Origin: Burkholderia cepacia ATCC 25416
Lineage (GTDB): Bacteria; Pseudomonadota; Gammaproteobacteria; Burkholderiales; Burkholderiaceae
Assembly: GCF_001411495.1 (NCBI RefSeq)
Contig: NZ_CP012981.1
Coordinates: 2,914,001-2,978,000 of the forward strand
DNA length: 64,000 nucleotides
Direction of reading: 5' to 3'
The notes beneath the pieces were generated by a model, which made no database searches, was not told where the DNA came from, and saw only the letters and a list, made by a program, of their open reading frames with translations. A program made the translations under genes and the position numbers. Shown here piece by piece: positions 52,272-60,047 of this stretch (within the stretch, counting starts at the first letter, position 1; every line of letters begins with the position of its first letter).

Positions 52272-52751
52272 TTACAGCAGCGATTTCGCCTGCGTCAGCA
52301 CCTTGTCGCAGATCTGCCTGGTTACCTGCTGCTTCAGTCCGCCGCCGCTCAGGTCGAGCTTGCTGCCATTGCCGGCGTCGAGCACACCGCTCGCGCCGCT
52401 GGTATAGCCGCTGTCGGACGACGCGTTGCCGCCGAGCTTGCCCATCAGCGCGTCCTTCACCGACGACGCACTGCCGGATGCCCCGCCGAGATAGTTGTTC
52501 TGGATGCAGAACTGCAGCAGGCCCGCGACGTTGCCGGTGCTGCCCGGCATCAGCGACGAACCGCCACCGCCCGTCAACGCGCCACCGATGCCGCCGAGGT
52601 TGCCGAGCGCACCGCCCGCGCTGCCGCCCGAATCGCCCCCGCCGCCGACCTGCTTCAGGACATCGCCCAGCTGCGCATGCGCCACCGAAAACGGCGCGAG
52701 CAATCCGATCAGCGCACCGGCAATGGTCGCGCGGTATAGACGTGCATTCAT
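52272..52751 (-). CDS. DUF2501 (YjjA-like) secreted protein
   Basis: A 159-residue exported protein. The signal peptide is at 1-26 (ATIAGALIGLLAPFSVAHA), followed by a long Gly/Ser-rich low-complexity region and a conserved C-terminal part (LLQFCIQNNYLGG, VKDALMGKLGG, QQVTRQICDKVLTQAKSLL) with two cysteines likely to form a disulfide. This pattern fits DUF2501 (YjjA in E. coli), of unknown function. The start ATG (52749-52751) has GGGAGG upstream. Confidence 0.78.
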   Translation of the reverse strand: MNARLYRATIAGALIGLLAPFSVAHAQLGDVLKQVGGGGDSGGSAGGALGNLGGIGGALTGGGGSSLMPGSTGNVAGLLQFCIQNNYLGGASGSASSVKDALMGKLGGNASSDSGYTSGASGVLDAGNGSKLDLSGGGLKQQVTRQICDKVLTQAKSLL

Positions 52752-53023
52752 GTGAAGCCTCCCGGTTGTGACTGCGTAAGTACCGCGAATCGAATCCAAG
52801 GATACTCAATCAACCCGTGCATGACAGCCTTCGGAGGTGGCCTGAAACGTCAGGCATCGTGATATCGCCACGATTTGACAAAGCTTGACGGCGAGCCGCG
52901 TGCGGACATGCCGGTTTTGCATCCGCGCGCGATCGCCCGCCCCGGGTCGCCCGCGCGCGCGAAGCGTCATAGAATCGTCGTCGCCGGCCGCCCGGACCCT
53001 CCGGCCCGATCTCGATCCCGAAC

Positions 53024-53587
53024 ATGAAGGACACTCGCGTGACGCTTGCCCATCGATTTCTGCTGTTCGCCGGCGCAGCGGCCGCGCTGGGTTGCGGCGG
53101 CGGCACCGCCGGCGCGGCCACGCCCACGGCCGCCGCCGCGTGCCCTTCGCCGTCGTTCGAGCGCTATCCGGCACCCGCCGCAAGCGCACCGCGCAAGCCC
53201 GCCGCGGCACCACGCCTGACCACCAGGGAAGCCCGCCTCTACCGCACCGTCATTCGCGACGAATTCACGCAGCCGGCCAACTTTGCCGGCCACTACCGCG
53301 TCGCGACCTGGGGTTGCGGAACGGATTGCCGGAATTTCGCGATCGTCGACAAGTACACGGGCGCGACGTACACGATGCCCGGCGTACAGGCCATCGCAGG
53401 CGTGATGGGCAACGACGAGGAACGCGTCGATTTCCGGCCCGGCAGTACGCTGCTGATCGTCGCGGGCTGCTTCAACGACGATTGCGACTACAACGACGCG
53501 AAGGCGGCCCGGTTCTTCTACGAGTGGACCGGTACGCGCTTGCGTCGGGTCGGCACCTGTCCATTGGCCATCGAGCCGCGCGAGTAG
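53024..53587 (+). CDS. Secreted hypothetical protein
   Basis: A 187-residue exported protein: signal peptide about 1-32 (ALGCGGGTAGAA could be a lipobox), a Pro/Ala-rich linker to about 65, then a compact domain with four cysteines (WGCGTDCRNFAIVDKYTG, AGCFNDDCDYND) that probably form disulfides. The conserved FAGHYRVATWGCGTDC resembles small exported proteins of unknown role in Burkholderia and relatives. A GTG at 53039 is an alternative start. Confidence 0.65.
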   Translation: MKDTRVTLAHRFLLFAGAAAALGCGGGTAGAATPTAAAACPSPSFERYPAPAASAPRKPAAAPRLTTREARLYRTVIRDEFTQPANFAGHYRVATWGCGTDCRNFAIVDKYTGATYTMPGVQAIAGVMGNDEERVDFRPGSTLLIVAGCFNDDCDYNDAKAARFFYEWTGTRLRRVGTCPLAIEPRE

Positions 53588-53663
53588 CCGGCCGACGGCT
53601 GCCGCTCGCCGCGACTTGCGCTATCGTTCCCCCGGTACACCTTGAACGGCGCACCCACCTGCG

Positions 53664-54239
53664 ATGCCCATTTGCCTCAGTTTCGATGACGGCCCCGGCC
53701 CGTCGACGCCCCTCCTGCTCGACGTCCTGCATGCCGCGTCGTGCCGCGCGACCTTCTTCCTGCTCGGCCGGAATCTGGCAGGCGCGCTCGATGTGGCCGC
53801 ACGCATGGCGCGCGAAGGCCACCGGCTCGGCAATCACACCCGTTCGCACGCGAAGCCGGGCACGCTGTCGGACGACGCGTTGATCGACGAGATCGAGACG
53901 ACCGACGCGCTGATCCGCGATGCCTATCGCGAGGCCCGCGTGCCCGCGCCGGATGCGATCCCGCTGCGCCTGCCTTATGGACTGATGCCGCAGGACAGTC
54001 GCGCCCGCGTGCTCGCACGGCTGCAACGCGAACATACCGGCTGGACCGCGATCCTCGACGACTGGCAGCGGCCGGCGCCGTCGCCGCAGGCGCTGTTCGA
54101 CGCGATGTGCGCCCATGTCGACGCCAGCACGGCACGGCGGCGCGACGTACTGTTCTGCATGCACGACGGATCGCGGCACGGCGAGGCGCGGCCCAACACG
54201 GTCGAAGCCGTGCGCCTGTTCCTGAATCGGCCGCGCTGA
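53664..54239 (+). CDS. Polysaccharide deacetylase (NodB homology domain)
   Basis: A 191-residue carbohydrate esterase family 4 enzyme. Motif 1 SFDDGPGPS (metal Asp pair, residues 6-14), motif 2 GNHTRSHA (His-x3-His metal ligands) and the late motif LFCMHDGSRHG are clear. It removes N- or O-acetyl groups from a glycan, chitooligosaccharide or a small amino-sugar product. No signal peptide is seen, so it is probably cytoplasmic, which is unusual for a cell-wall enzyme and fits a role in small-molecule or precursor modification. It is transcribed towards the adjacent phosphotransferase gene; membership of the cluster at 54-61 kb is inferred. Confidence 0.85.
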   Translation: MPICLSFDDGPGPSTPLLLDVLHAASCRATFFLLGRNLAGALDVAARMAREGHRLGNHTRSHAKPGTLSDDALIDEIETTDALIRDAYREARVPAPDAIPLRLPYGLMPQDSRARVLARLQREHTGWTAILDDWQRPAPSPQALFDAMCAHVDASTARRRDVLFCMHDGSRHGEARPNTVEAVRLFLNRPR

Positions 54240-54257
54240 CGTGGCATCCGGCCGGCG

Positions 54258-55217
54258 TCAGGGCGCAGCGCCATCCAGCAACTGCCGCCAGCCGCCGAGA
54301 AAACCGATGCCGGGCCCCGGCACCCACAGGCCGCGCTGCGCGGCTTCCAGGTGAATCAGCGTCTGGTCCGCGCAGAACAGGGCCATCAGCGCGTCGCGGC
54401 GGTCATGCATCCAGTCAGGCACGGCATCGGGCCGCGTCGCCGCATAGGCCCGCAGGCCGGCGTCCCAGCGGCGCGCGTCGAATACGAAGCGATCGTCCCG
54501 GCCCGCATCGCGCGACAGCGCAAACAGCGCAAACGCCGCTTCGAGCCACTGCGCGCCCTGCCCGACGTCGTCGAAATCGAGCACGCCGTTCACGGCGCCC
54601 CCTAGGTACAGCAGATTGCCCGCGTGATAGTCGCCGTGCAGCCAGTGCACCGTGCCCGTCAGCCAGCGTGCGGCAGCGTCGAGATGCGCGCCGATCCGAC
54701 GGATCATCGTCCCGTAGCGGTCGCTCAGGTCTCCCGGCAACGGCGGCGCGGCACGCGCGGCAACGCGTGCGTGCCGCGCCGACAGCCAGGCCAGCGGCGC
54801 CGATTCGGTCACGGGTATCGCCGCCAGCGCCGCATGCAGATGCGCGAGCGCACGCATCGCGTCGATCGCGCCCGCCTCCGCTTCGTCCGGCAGGCCGGGG
54901 CTGCCGTCGATATGCTCGAACAGATGCAGCCAGCTTCCGTCAGGCAGTTGCACGCCGGATTGCGCGTCGACGGTCGGCCGCAGGCGCGGTAGCGCCGGCA
55001 GCAGCGGCGCCGTCCGCGTATCACCGAGATGACCGAGTATCGCCGCCTCGCGATCCACCTGTCCGACCGGCTTGCCGGACCACGATACGCGCAGCACCGC
55101 GCGTCCCGCATCGCACTCGACGAGATACGTTTTGTTAGTATGGCCCGACGCCAGCGCCTGCATGCGTGCAGGCCCGATGTTCCAATACCGGTGAAGCCAC
55201 GGTTCCAGCGTTTTCAC
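54258..55217 (-). CDS. APH/choline kinase-family phosphotransferase (copy 1)
   Basis: A 319-residue kinase-like protein. The nucleotide-binding lobe carries ASGHTNKTYLVEC, the lysine region is AVLRVSWSGK, and the catalytic loop WLHGDYHAGNLLYLG (Brenner motif HGDxxxxN) is followed by GVLDFDDVGQG, the metal-binding DFD. It phosphorylates a hydroxyl of a small molecule such as an amino alcohol, sugar or antibiotic. I chose the GTG at 55217 because TAGGAG lies 6 bases upstream; an ATG at 55244 would overlap the divergent gene's start. A second phosphotransferase of the same superfamily is in the neighbouring operon. Confidence 0.82.
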   Translation of the reverse strand: MKTLEPWLHRYWNIGPARMQALASGHTNKTYLVECDAGRAVLRVSWSGKPVGQVDREAAILGHLGDTRTAPLLPALPRLRPTVDAQSGVQLPDGSWLHLFEHIDGSPGLPDEAEAGAIDAMRALAHLHAALAAIPVTESAPLAWLSARHARVAARAAPPLPGDLSDRYGTMIRRIGAHLDAAARWLTGTVHWLHGDYHAGNLLYLGGAVNGVLDFDDVGQGAQWLEAAFALFALSRDAGRDDRFVFDARRWDAGLRAYAATRPDAVPDWMHDRRDALMALFCADQTLIHLEAAQRGLWVPGPGIGFLGGWRQLLDGAAP

Positions 55218-55242
55218 GTCACTCCTACTCGTTGCATTGACC

Positions 55243-55932
55243 ATGTCAGAGCGTCCTTCGGCCCGCATGCGGGACATCAACATCGAATGGCTGACGCGCG
55301 CCGCCGAATTCGACCACCTGTTCCAGACGCGCTGGCTCGGCGAGCGCTTCTTCCACTTGCCCGGCGACATGCTCGCGCTCCAGGAACTGATCTGGCGCGA
55401 GCGTCCCGACTGCATCGTGCAGACCGGCATCGCGGCGGGCGGCGGCGTCGTGTTCTCCGCGTCGATGCTGGCGCTGAACGGCGATCGCGGCCGTGTCGTC
55501 GCGATCGAGCCGCGCCTGCGCGACGACGTCAGGCAGCGCCTGCAGTCGCATCGGCTCGCCGATCGCATGGTGCTGATCGAAGGCGAATCGTGCGCGGCCG
55601 ACACGCTCGCATCGGTACGCGCGCAGATCCCGCACGATGCGCGCGTGATGGCGATCCTCGACCTCACGCATACCCACGCGCACGTGCTGCGCGAACTCGA
55701 ATGCTATGCGCCGCTCGTGACGCCGGGCAGCTACGCGATCGTGATGGATACCGTCATGGAATACCTGCCCGCGTCGATGTTCGACGGCAAGCCGTACGGC
55801 AAAGGCAACAACCCGGCCACCGCCGTGCGCGACTATCTCGACCGCGACGACCGGTTCGAGGTCGACTACGACATCGAAGACCGCGTACTCATGACGCTGT
55901 CGCCAGGCGGTTTCCTGAAGCGAGTTCGCTGA
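55243..55932 (+). CDS. CmcI/rhamnosyl O-methyltransferase-family protein (cephalosporin hydroxylase family)
   Basis: A 229-residue Rossmann-fold protein of the PF04989 type: CIVQTGIAAGGGVVFSASML is the SAM-binding loop (usually ETGVARGGS), AILDLTHTHAHVLRELECYA carries the acidic and histidine metal ligands, and LVTPGSYAIVMDTVMEYLP is a strong family signature. Members methylate sugars (rhamnose, fucose) or cephamycin C-7. Its start lies 26 bases from the divergent phosphotransferase start, and its 3' end overlaps the glycosyltransferase stop by 44 bases on the opposite strand. The first-residue choice is uncertain (ATG 55243 or 55267). Confidence 0.85.
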   Translation: MSERPSARMRDINIEWLTRAAEFDHLFQTRWLGERFFHLPGDMLALQELIWRERPDCIVQTGIAAGGGVVFSASMLALNGDRGRVVAIEPRLRDDVRQRLQSHRLADRMVLIEGESCAADTLASVRAQIPHDARVMAILDLTHTHAHVLRELECYAPLVTPGSYAIVMDTVMEYLPASMFDGKPYGKGNNPATAVRDYLDRDDRFEVDYDIEDRVLMTLSPGGFLKRVR

Positions 55933-57094
55933 TCAGGCGCGCGGCCTCCGCCGAGCCGTCACGCGCGTAGCTCGCACGGATCCGCGCCGCCTGCTCGCGC
56001 AACGAACCGGGACGCAACAGGCACGCGAGCGCATCGGCGATCTCGGCCACGCCGGCGTGCTGCAGATCCAGCACGCGCCCCGCGCCGGCCCGCCCGACGA
56101 AGTGCGCCGAATGAAACTGGTCGTTGCAGAACGGCGACAGCAACATCGGCACGCCGCATGCGAGCGACTCCATCACCGAATTCGCGCCACCATGGCTGAC
56201 GAACGCGTGCGTGCGTCGCAGCAGCGCCAGTTGCGGCACGTAACGCACCGCGATGACACGCGCGTCGTCGGCCGGCAGCAGATCCGCATCGACGAGCTCG
56301 CCCACCGACAACACCAGTTGCGCCGGCGTCGCGCGCGCCGCCTTGATGACTTTCGCGAACACATCGGGATGGTAATAAAGCTGGCTGCCGAGCGACATGT
56401 AGACGAGCGGACGATCGGCATCGAGGCGCTCCCACGGGAACGGCGTCTCGTCGCCACGCGGGCCGGACGGCAGCGCGGGGCCGACCAGTTCGACACCGGG
56501 CGGCGGCGCGCCGACCAGCGCGTCGGTCGTGAACGCGAGCGTCAGGTGCGGCGACAGGATGTCGCAACCGCGAAAGCGCGCATCGAGCCCGTAGCGCGCG
56601 AACAGCCGGGTGCGTTCCGGCGCCAGCCATCGCACCGTGCGCAGCAATTCGGAGTCGAGATCGTCCGGCAGCACCGGATTCAGCGAATTCGACATCGCCA
56701 CCCACGGCAGCCCCTCCAGCTCGGCGGCGATCGCCGCCGCATAGAGCAGCGGATCGATCACGACCACATCGGGCCGCCAGTCGCGCAGCACCGCGCGGAT
56801 GCCGTCCACCTGTGCGGGCGCCAGGTCGATCAGCAGCGTGCGGATCCAGTGCCGCAGCCAGTCCGCGTCGCGGATGTTCGCGGCAAAGCTCGCGCCGCGC
56901 GACAGGTCGTGACGCTCGGGTGTCTCGCGCGGCCCGACGAACGCGAAGCCGCCGGCGGCGTCGAGCTGGGCGCTGATGTCGGCCGGCGCATAGAACGCGA
57001 CGTCGCAACCGGCGGCGCGCAGATGCTGGGCCGGGCCGATGCACGGATTGACGTGCCCTTTCTCGGGCACCACGCAGAACAGGATGCGTTTCAT
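55889..57094 (-). CDS. Family 1 (UGT/MGT-type) glycosyltransferase
   Basis: A 401-residue GT-B enzyme. The donor-site signature is VSHGGANSVMESLACGVPML (HGG...S motif) near 310, followed by PFCNDQFHSAHF, and the N-terminal acceptor domain begins with VVPEKGHVNPCIGPA. This subfamily glycosylates macrolides, terpenoids, flavonoids and other small hydrophobic acceptors with NDP-sugars. It starts 8 bases downstream of the asparagine synthase-like stop, in the same operon. No membrane helix is seen. The acceptor is unknown. Confidence 0.9.
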   Translation of the reverse strand: MKRILFCVVPEKGHVNPCIGPAQHLRAAGCDVAFYAPADISAQLDAAGGFAFVGPRETPERHDLSRGASFAANIRDADWLRHWIRTLLIDLAPAQVDGIRAVLRDWRPDVVVIDPLLYAAAIAAELEGLPWVAMSNSLNPVLPDDLDSELLRTVRWLAPERTRLFARYGLDARFRGCDILSPHLTLAFTTDALVGAPPPGVELVGPALPSGPRGDETPFPWERLDADRPLVYMSLGSQLYYHPDVFAKVIKAARATPAQLVLSVGELVDADLLPADDARVIAVRYVPQLALLRRTHAFVSHGGANSVMESLACGVPMLLSPFCNDQFHSAHFVGRAGAGRVLDLQHAGVAEIADALACLLRPGSLREQAARIRASYARDGSAEAARLISELASGNRLATAS

Positions 57095-57101
57095 GAGCGG
57101 C

Positions 57102-58175
57102 TCAGGTTGGGCGATGCGCGGCATCGAGGGGAGTGTCGAGGCGGTTGAAATGATCGAGGATCAGCGACAGCGTCGTCCACAGCACGCGTTCGTTGTCCGT
57201 TTGCAGCGTGGGCGCGTCCAGACCGAGCGTGTCGGCCAGCGCGCGCGTGCGGTCGCGATCGAGCAGCGTCGCGAGATCCATCGCCGGGGCGAGCCGGCCG
57301 CGCTTGGGGCCATGCACGAGCCGGTCCGGCAGGTTCAGGCGCGCACCGAGATCGCGCAGGCATTGCTTGTCCGGATCGGGGGCGATGCTGGTCAGATGCG
57401 CGACGACGGCATCGTCGACGAACGGCGGATGCAGGTCGACCGACGCCGCGTCGAACAACGCATGGCACAGCGGCAGATAGTTGGCCGACTGGTCGCGGCG
57501 CAGCACCTGGTCCGCGCCGTCGCCGGTGATGGCCACCTCGACGCCGTCCGCGGCCATCGCCTCGGCCAGCAACAGCTTCGCGACCGGATGCAGGTTGAAC
57601 ATCGGCTCCTCGACCGCATGGGTCGTTCTCGGCAGCGCCGCGACGAAATCCGCCTCGTTCACGCGCACGAGCTTCACGTTCGCCTGCATCTGCCCGGCCA
57701 GTTCGAGTGCCGCATCGCGTTCGCAATAGTCCGGCATGTCGGTCACGAGGATGTAGGACGTCACGTGCCGCTGCGCGCCGAGTTCGCGCAGCAGCGCAAG
57801 CAGCAGCGCCGAATCGAGCCCGCCGCTCAACGCCAGCGCAACGCGCTTGCCGCTGTCGAGCGCACGTTGCAGCGACGCGCGCAGCACGGTTTCCAGATCC
57901 GCGTGCTGCGGCCGCCCGGGTGCCGGCTGAACGGCCAGCCCTTGCGGCGAACGGATCAGCGCATGGCCGGGCGGCACCGCGCGCACGTCGCGCAGCACGG
58001 TGCGGCCGACCAGGCGCTCGCCGCTCAGATAGCCCGCGATGGCCGCCGCGTCCGGCTCGCCGGCCGGTTGCGCCGACGCGCGCAGGACGGCCCGGATGCC
58101 GGACGCCGCCGTGCCGCTGCGCGGATGGTAGTGAAGCCGGTCGAAGCCGAACAGGTCGCGCGTGCCGACGATCAT
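57102..58175 (-). CDS. Asparagine synthase-like amide ligase lacking the glutaminase nucleophile
   Basis: A 357-residue protein of the asparagine synthetase B fold. The ATP-pyrophosphatase motif SGGLDS is at 117-122, and the C-terminal half has GDGADQVLRRDQS and the KRG-type segment GPKRGRLAPAM. The N-terminus (DLFGFDRLHYHPR) is only a remnant of the class II amidotransferase domain, so the Cys1 nucleophile is absent, as in lasso-peptide cyclases and beta-lactam or carbapenam synthetases. It likely uses an adenylated acid and another amine donor. It overlaps the radical SAM gene by four bases (ATGA). Confidence 0.85.
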   Translation of the reverse strand: MIVGTRDLFGFDRLHYHPRSGTAASGIRAVLRASAQPAGEPDAAAIAGYLSGERLVGRTVLRDVRAVPPGHALIRSPQGLAVQPAPGRPQHADLETVLRASLQRALDSGKRVALALSGGLDSALLLALLRELGAQRHVTSYILVTDMPDYCERDAALELAGQMQANVKLVRVNEADFVAALPRTTHAVEEPMFNLHPVAKLLLAEAMAADGVEVAITGDGADQVLRRDQSANYLPLCHALFDAASVDLHPPFVDDAVVAHLTSIAPDPDKQCLRDLGARLNLPDRLVHGPKRGRLAPAMDLATLLDRDRTRALADTLGLDAPTLQTDNERVLWTTLSLILDHFNRLDTPLDAAHRPT

Positions 58176-59053
58176 GGATAACGAGCCTTCAAGGAGTCCA
58201 CTTCAATGCGTTTGAGGATGCGATGCGGCGCCACCGGCGCGCTGCCGCCCTGGCAATGCAGGCACGCTTCGAGCGGCGCCTCGCGTTGCAGATAGGCGAG
58301 CATCGCGTCGAGCATGCCCGCGTCGTCGCGCAGCGGCAGGCCGTCGGATCGAAAATCCTTCTCGCCCTTGTAGAGCGTGTGGAAATGCGCCGGACGCGTG
58401 CACGTGTAGAACATGCCGTCGCGAATCATATGGCAGCGCTCGCGAATCCAGCAATCGTGATAGAGGCGCTGCGCGGCGTCCCGGTCGGTGCCGGGCTGTG
58501 CACGGTTCATCGTCGTGAACACGTCCTGCACCTTCCAGTTCAGGCGCACGTCGAAGCGCGCGGCCTGGTGCTCGATGTGCGCGACCAGGTCGGCCGAAAG
58601 CGACGGCTTCGGATAGCGCGAGATCGTCAGCGCATCCACCGCCTGCCAGAACGCGTCCGTCATCTCGCCGAGCTTCAGGCCATTCGTCGTGACGGAGATC
58701 ACGGGCGCGATACCCGTGGCGCGCACGCGCCCGACGAGCTCGACGAGCGCCGGATGCAGCAGCGGTTCGCCGCCGACCAGCTTGAACACGCGCGGGCGCA
58801 GCACCTTCGCCGCACGGCGCAGATCGGCCTCGAGCGATGCCGGGCTCGCGTACCACTCGGGCAGAAGCGGCGACAGCGAGCAGCATTCCGCGCACGTCAG
58901 GTTGCAGTGGTCGACGATATGCGCTTCCAGCGAGCGCGTCAGGACGCGCCCGTCTTCTACACGGTAGTCGCGATCCAGCGGCGGCGGAAATACGTGCTGC
59001 CGCTCGCCCGGCGGCGACGTCGGATGCGGCATCCGGTTCAGGTTCGAATTCAC
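58172..59053 (-). CDS. Radical SAM protein with extra cysteine set (auxiliary cluster)
   Basis: A 293-residue radical SAM enzyme. The CxxxCxxC motif is at 50-57 (HCNLTCAEC), the GGEP motif at 94-97, and TTNG at 122-125. Five further cysteines (201, 207, 218, 264, 267; WIRERCHMIRDGMFYTC, LEACLHCQGG) resemble the ligands of an auxiliary iron-sulfur cluster (twitch/SPASM type). It begins with GTG (59051-59053), two bases after the kinase stop. No precursor peptide lies nearby, so a small-molecule substrate is more likely than a peptide. Confidence 0.85.
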   Translation of the reverse strand: MNSNLNRMPHPTSPPGERQHVFPPPLDRDYRVEDGRVLTRSLEAHIVDHCNLTCAECCSLSPLLPEWYASPASLEADLRRAAKVLRPRVFKLVGGEPLLHPALVELVGRVRATGIAPVISVTTNGLKLGEMTDAFWQAVDALTISRYPKPSLSADLVAHIEHQAARFDVRLNWKVQDVFTTMNRAQPGTDRDAAQRLYHDCWIRERCHMIRDGMFYTCTRPAHFHTLYKGEKDFRSDGLPLRDDAGMLDAMLAYLQREAPLEACLHCQGGSAPVAPHRILKRIEVDSLKARYP

Positions 59054-59054
59054 T

Positions 59055-60047
59055 TCAGCGTCCTGCTTCGATGCAACGGGAAAAGAAATCGACCAGGCGG
59101 TCGCGGGCATCCACCATCGCGGATGCCATCGTCACCGCGCCGCTCAAATGCGACGCGAAACGCGACGGGTCGTCGAGCCAGCCTTGAACAATCCAGAGCT
59201 TCAGCGCGTGCTGCAGGCATGCGGCATCGACCGCCCAGGCAATGCGTGCAGGATCCACCGGCCGCACCCGCAGGTATGCGCGCACGAACGCTTCCGCCAG
59301 CTGCGGCGCTTCCAGCGGCAAATGATTCAGGCAACGCACCAGTTCATATTCGCGCGGCGCGCCGATCGTCGCTTCCCAGTCGAGGATCAACGGCGGCAGC
59401 GTGCCCGTGAACAGATAGTTGAACTGGTTGTAGTCGTTGTGGATCGGGTGCTGCGGATCGTCGGCGGGAAACGCGTCGATGCTGCCCGGATAGCAGCGGT
59501 CGAGCATGCGCAGCGCGAGATCGACGTAGCGGCGCAGGTTCGCGGCGTTCTCGTTCGAGCGTGCGTGATTCAGCGCATCGAGCAAACTGCGCCGCACCGC
59601 ATCCGCGTCGATCGCGATCAACCGCGCACGGATCGTGTCGAGCGATGGCAGCTGAAGCCGTTCGAGACTCAGATGCAACGCGGCCAGGCTCGAGCCCAGC
59701 GCCTCCCATTCGGCCGGCGAAAACGTGTCGTAGGTTCTGAACTGCCCGGTTTCCCAGCGCGTGAGCATCGCGTGGGCGTTCGCCCCCGTCCACAGCGGTG
59801 CGCCGGCTGCCGTGCGTTTCAGCGCCTGCACATGGAAACGTGTATCGCCGTGCGTCTCGAAGTGCGCGAGCACAGCGGCTTCCCTGGCCGCACGCGCCTG
59901 ATGCCCGGCGGCGTAGAGCTTGACCGCTACGCCGCCGTCATCGGTCGGCAGATGCCATACGCGTTCGCTGACCTGGCGCGGCGGCCCGCTACGGCCGAGC
60001 GCGCAGGCTTCCAGGATCTCGTCGAAGGTCGCGGCGAGCGGGCCCAT
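59055..60047 (-). CDS. APH/choline kinase-family phosphotransferase (copy 2)
   Basis: A 330-residue protein of the APH superfamily. The catalytic loop PIHNDYNQFNYLFTG replaces HGD with HND (Asp kept, Gly changed), and the metal motif LILDWEATIG replaces DFD with DWE. The nucleotide-binding lobe is present (VWHLPTDDGGVAVKLY). The divergence from copy 1 is strong. ATG follows the FkbM-like stop directly (TGAATG). Activity is plausible but the altered loops make a non-kinase ligand-binding role possible. Confidence 0.78.
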   Translation of the reverse strand: MGPLAATFDEILEACALGRSGPPRQVSERVWHLPTDDGGVAVKLYAAGHQARAAREAAVLAHFETHGDTRFHVQALKRTAAGAPLWTGANAHAMLTRWETGQFRTYDTFSPAEWEALGSSLAALHLSLERLQLPSLDTIRARLIAIDADAVRRSLLDALNHARSNENAANLRRYVDLALRMLDRCYPGSIDAFPADDPQHPIHNDYNQFNYLFTGTLPPLILDWEATIGAPREYELVRCLNHLPLEAPQLAEAFVRAYLRVRPVDPARIAWAVDAACLQHALKLWIVQGWLDDPSRFASHLSGAVTMASAMVDARDRLVDFFSRCIEAGR

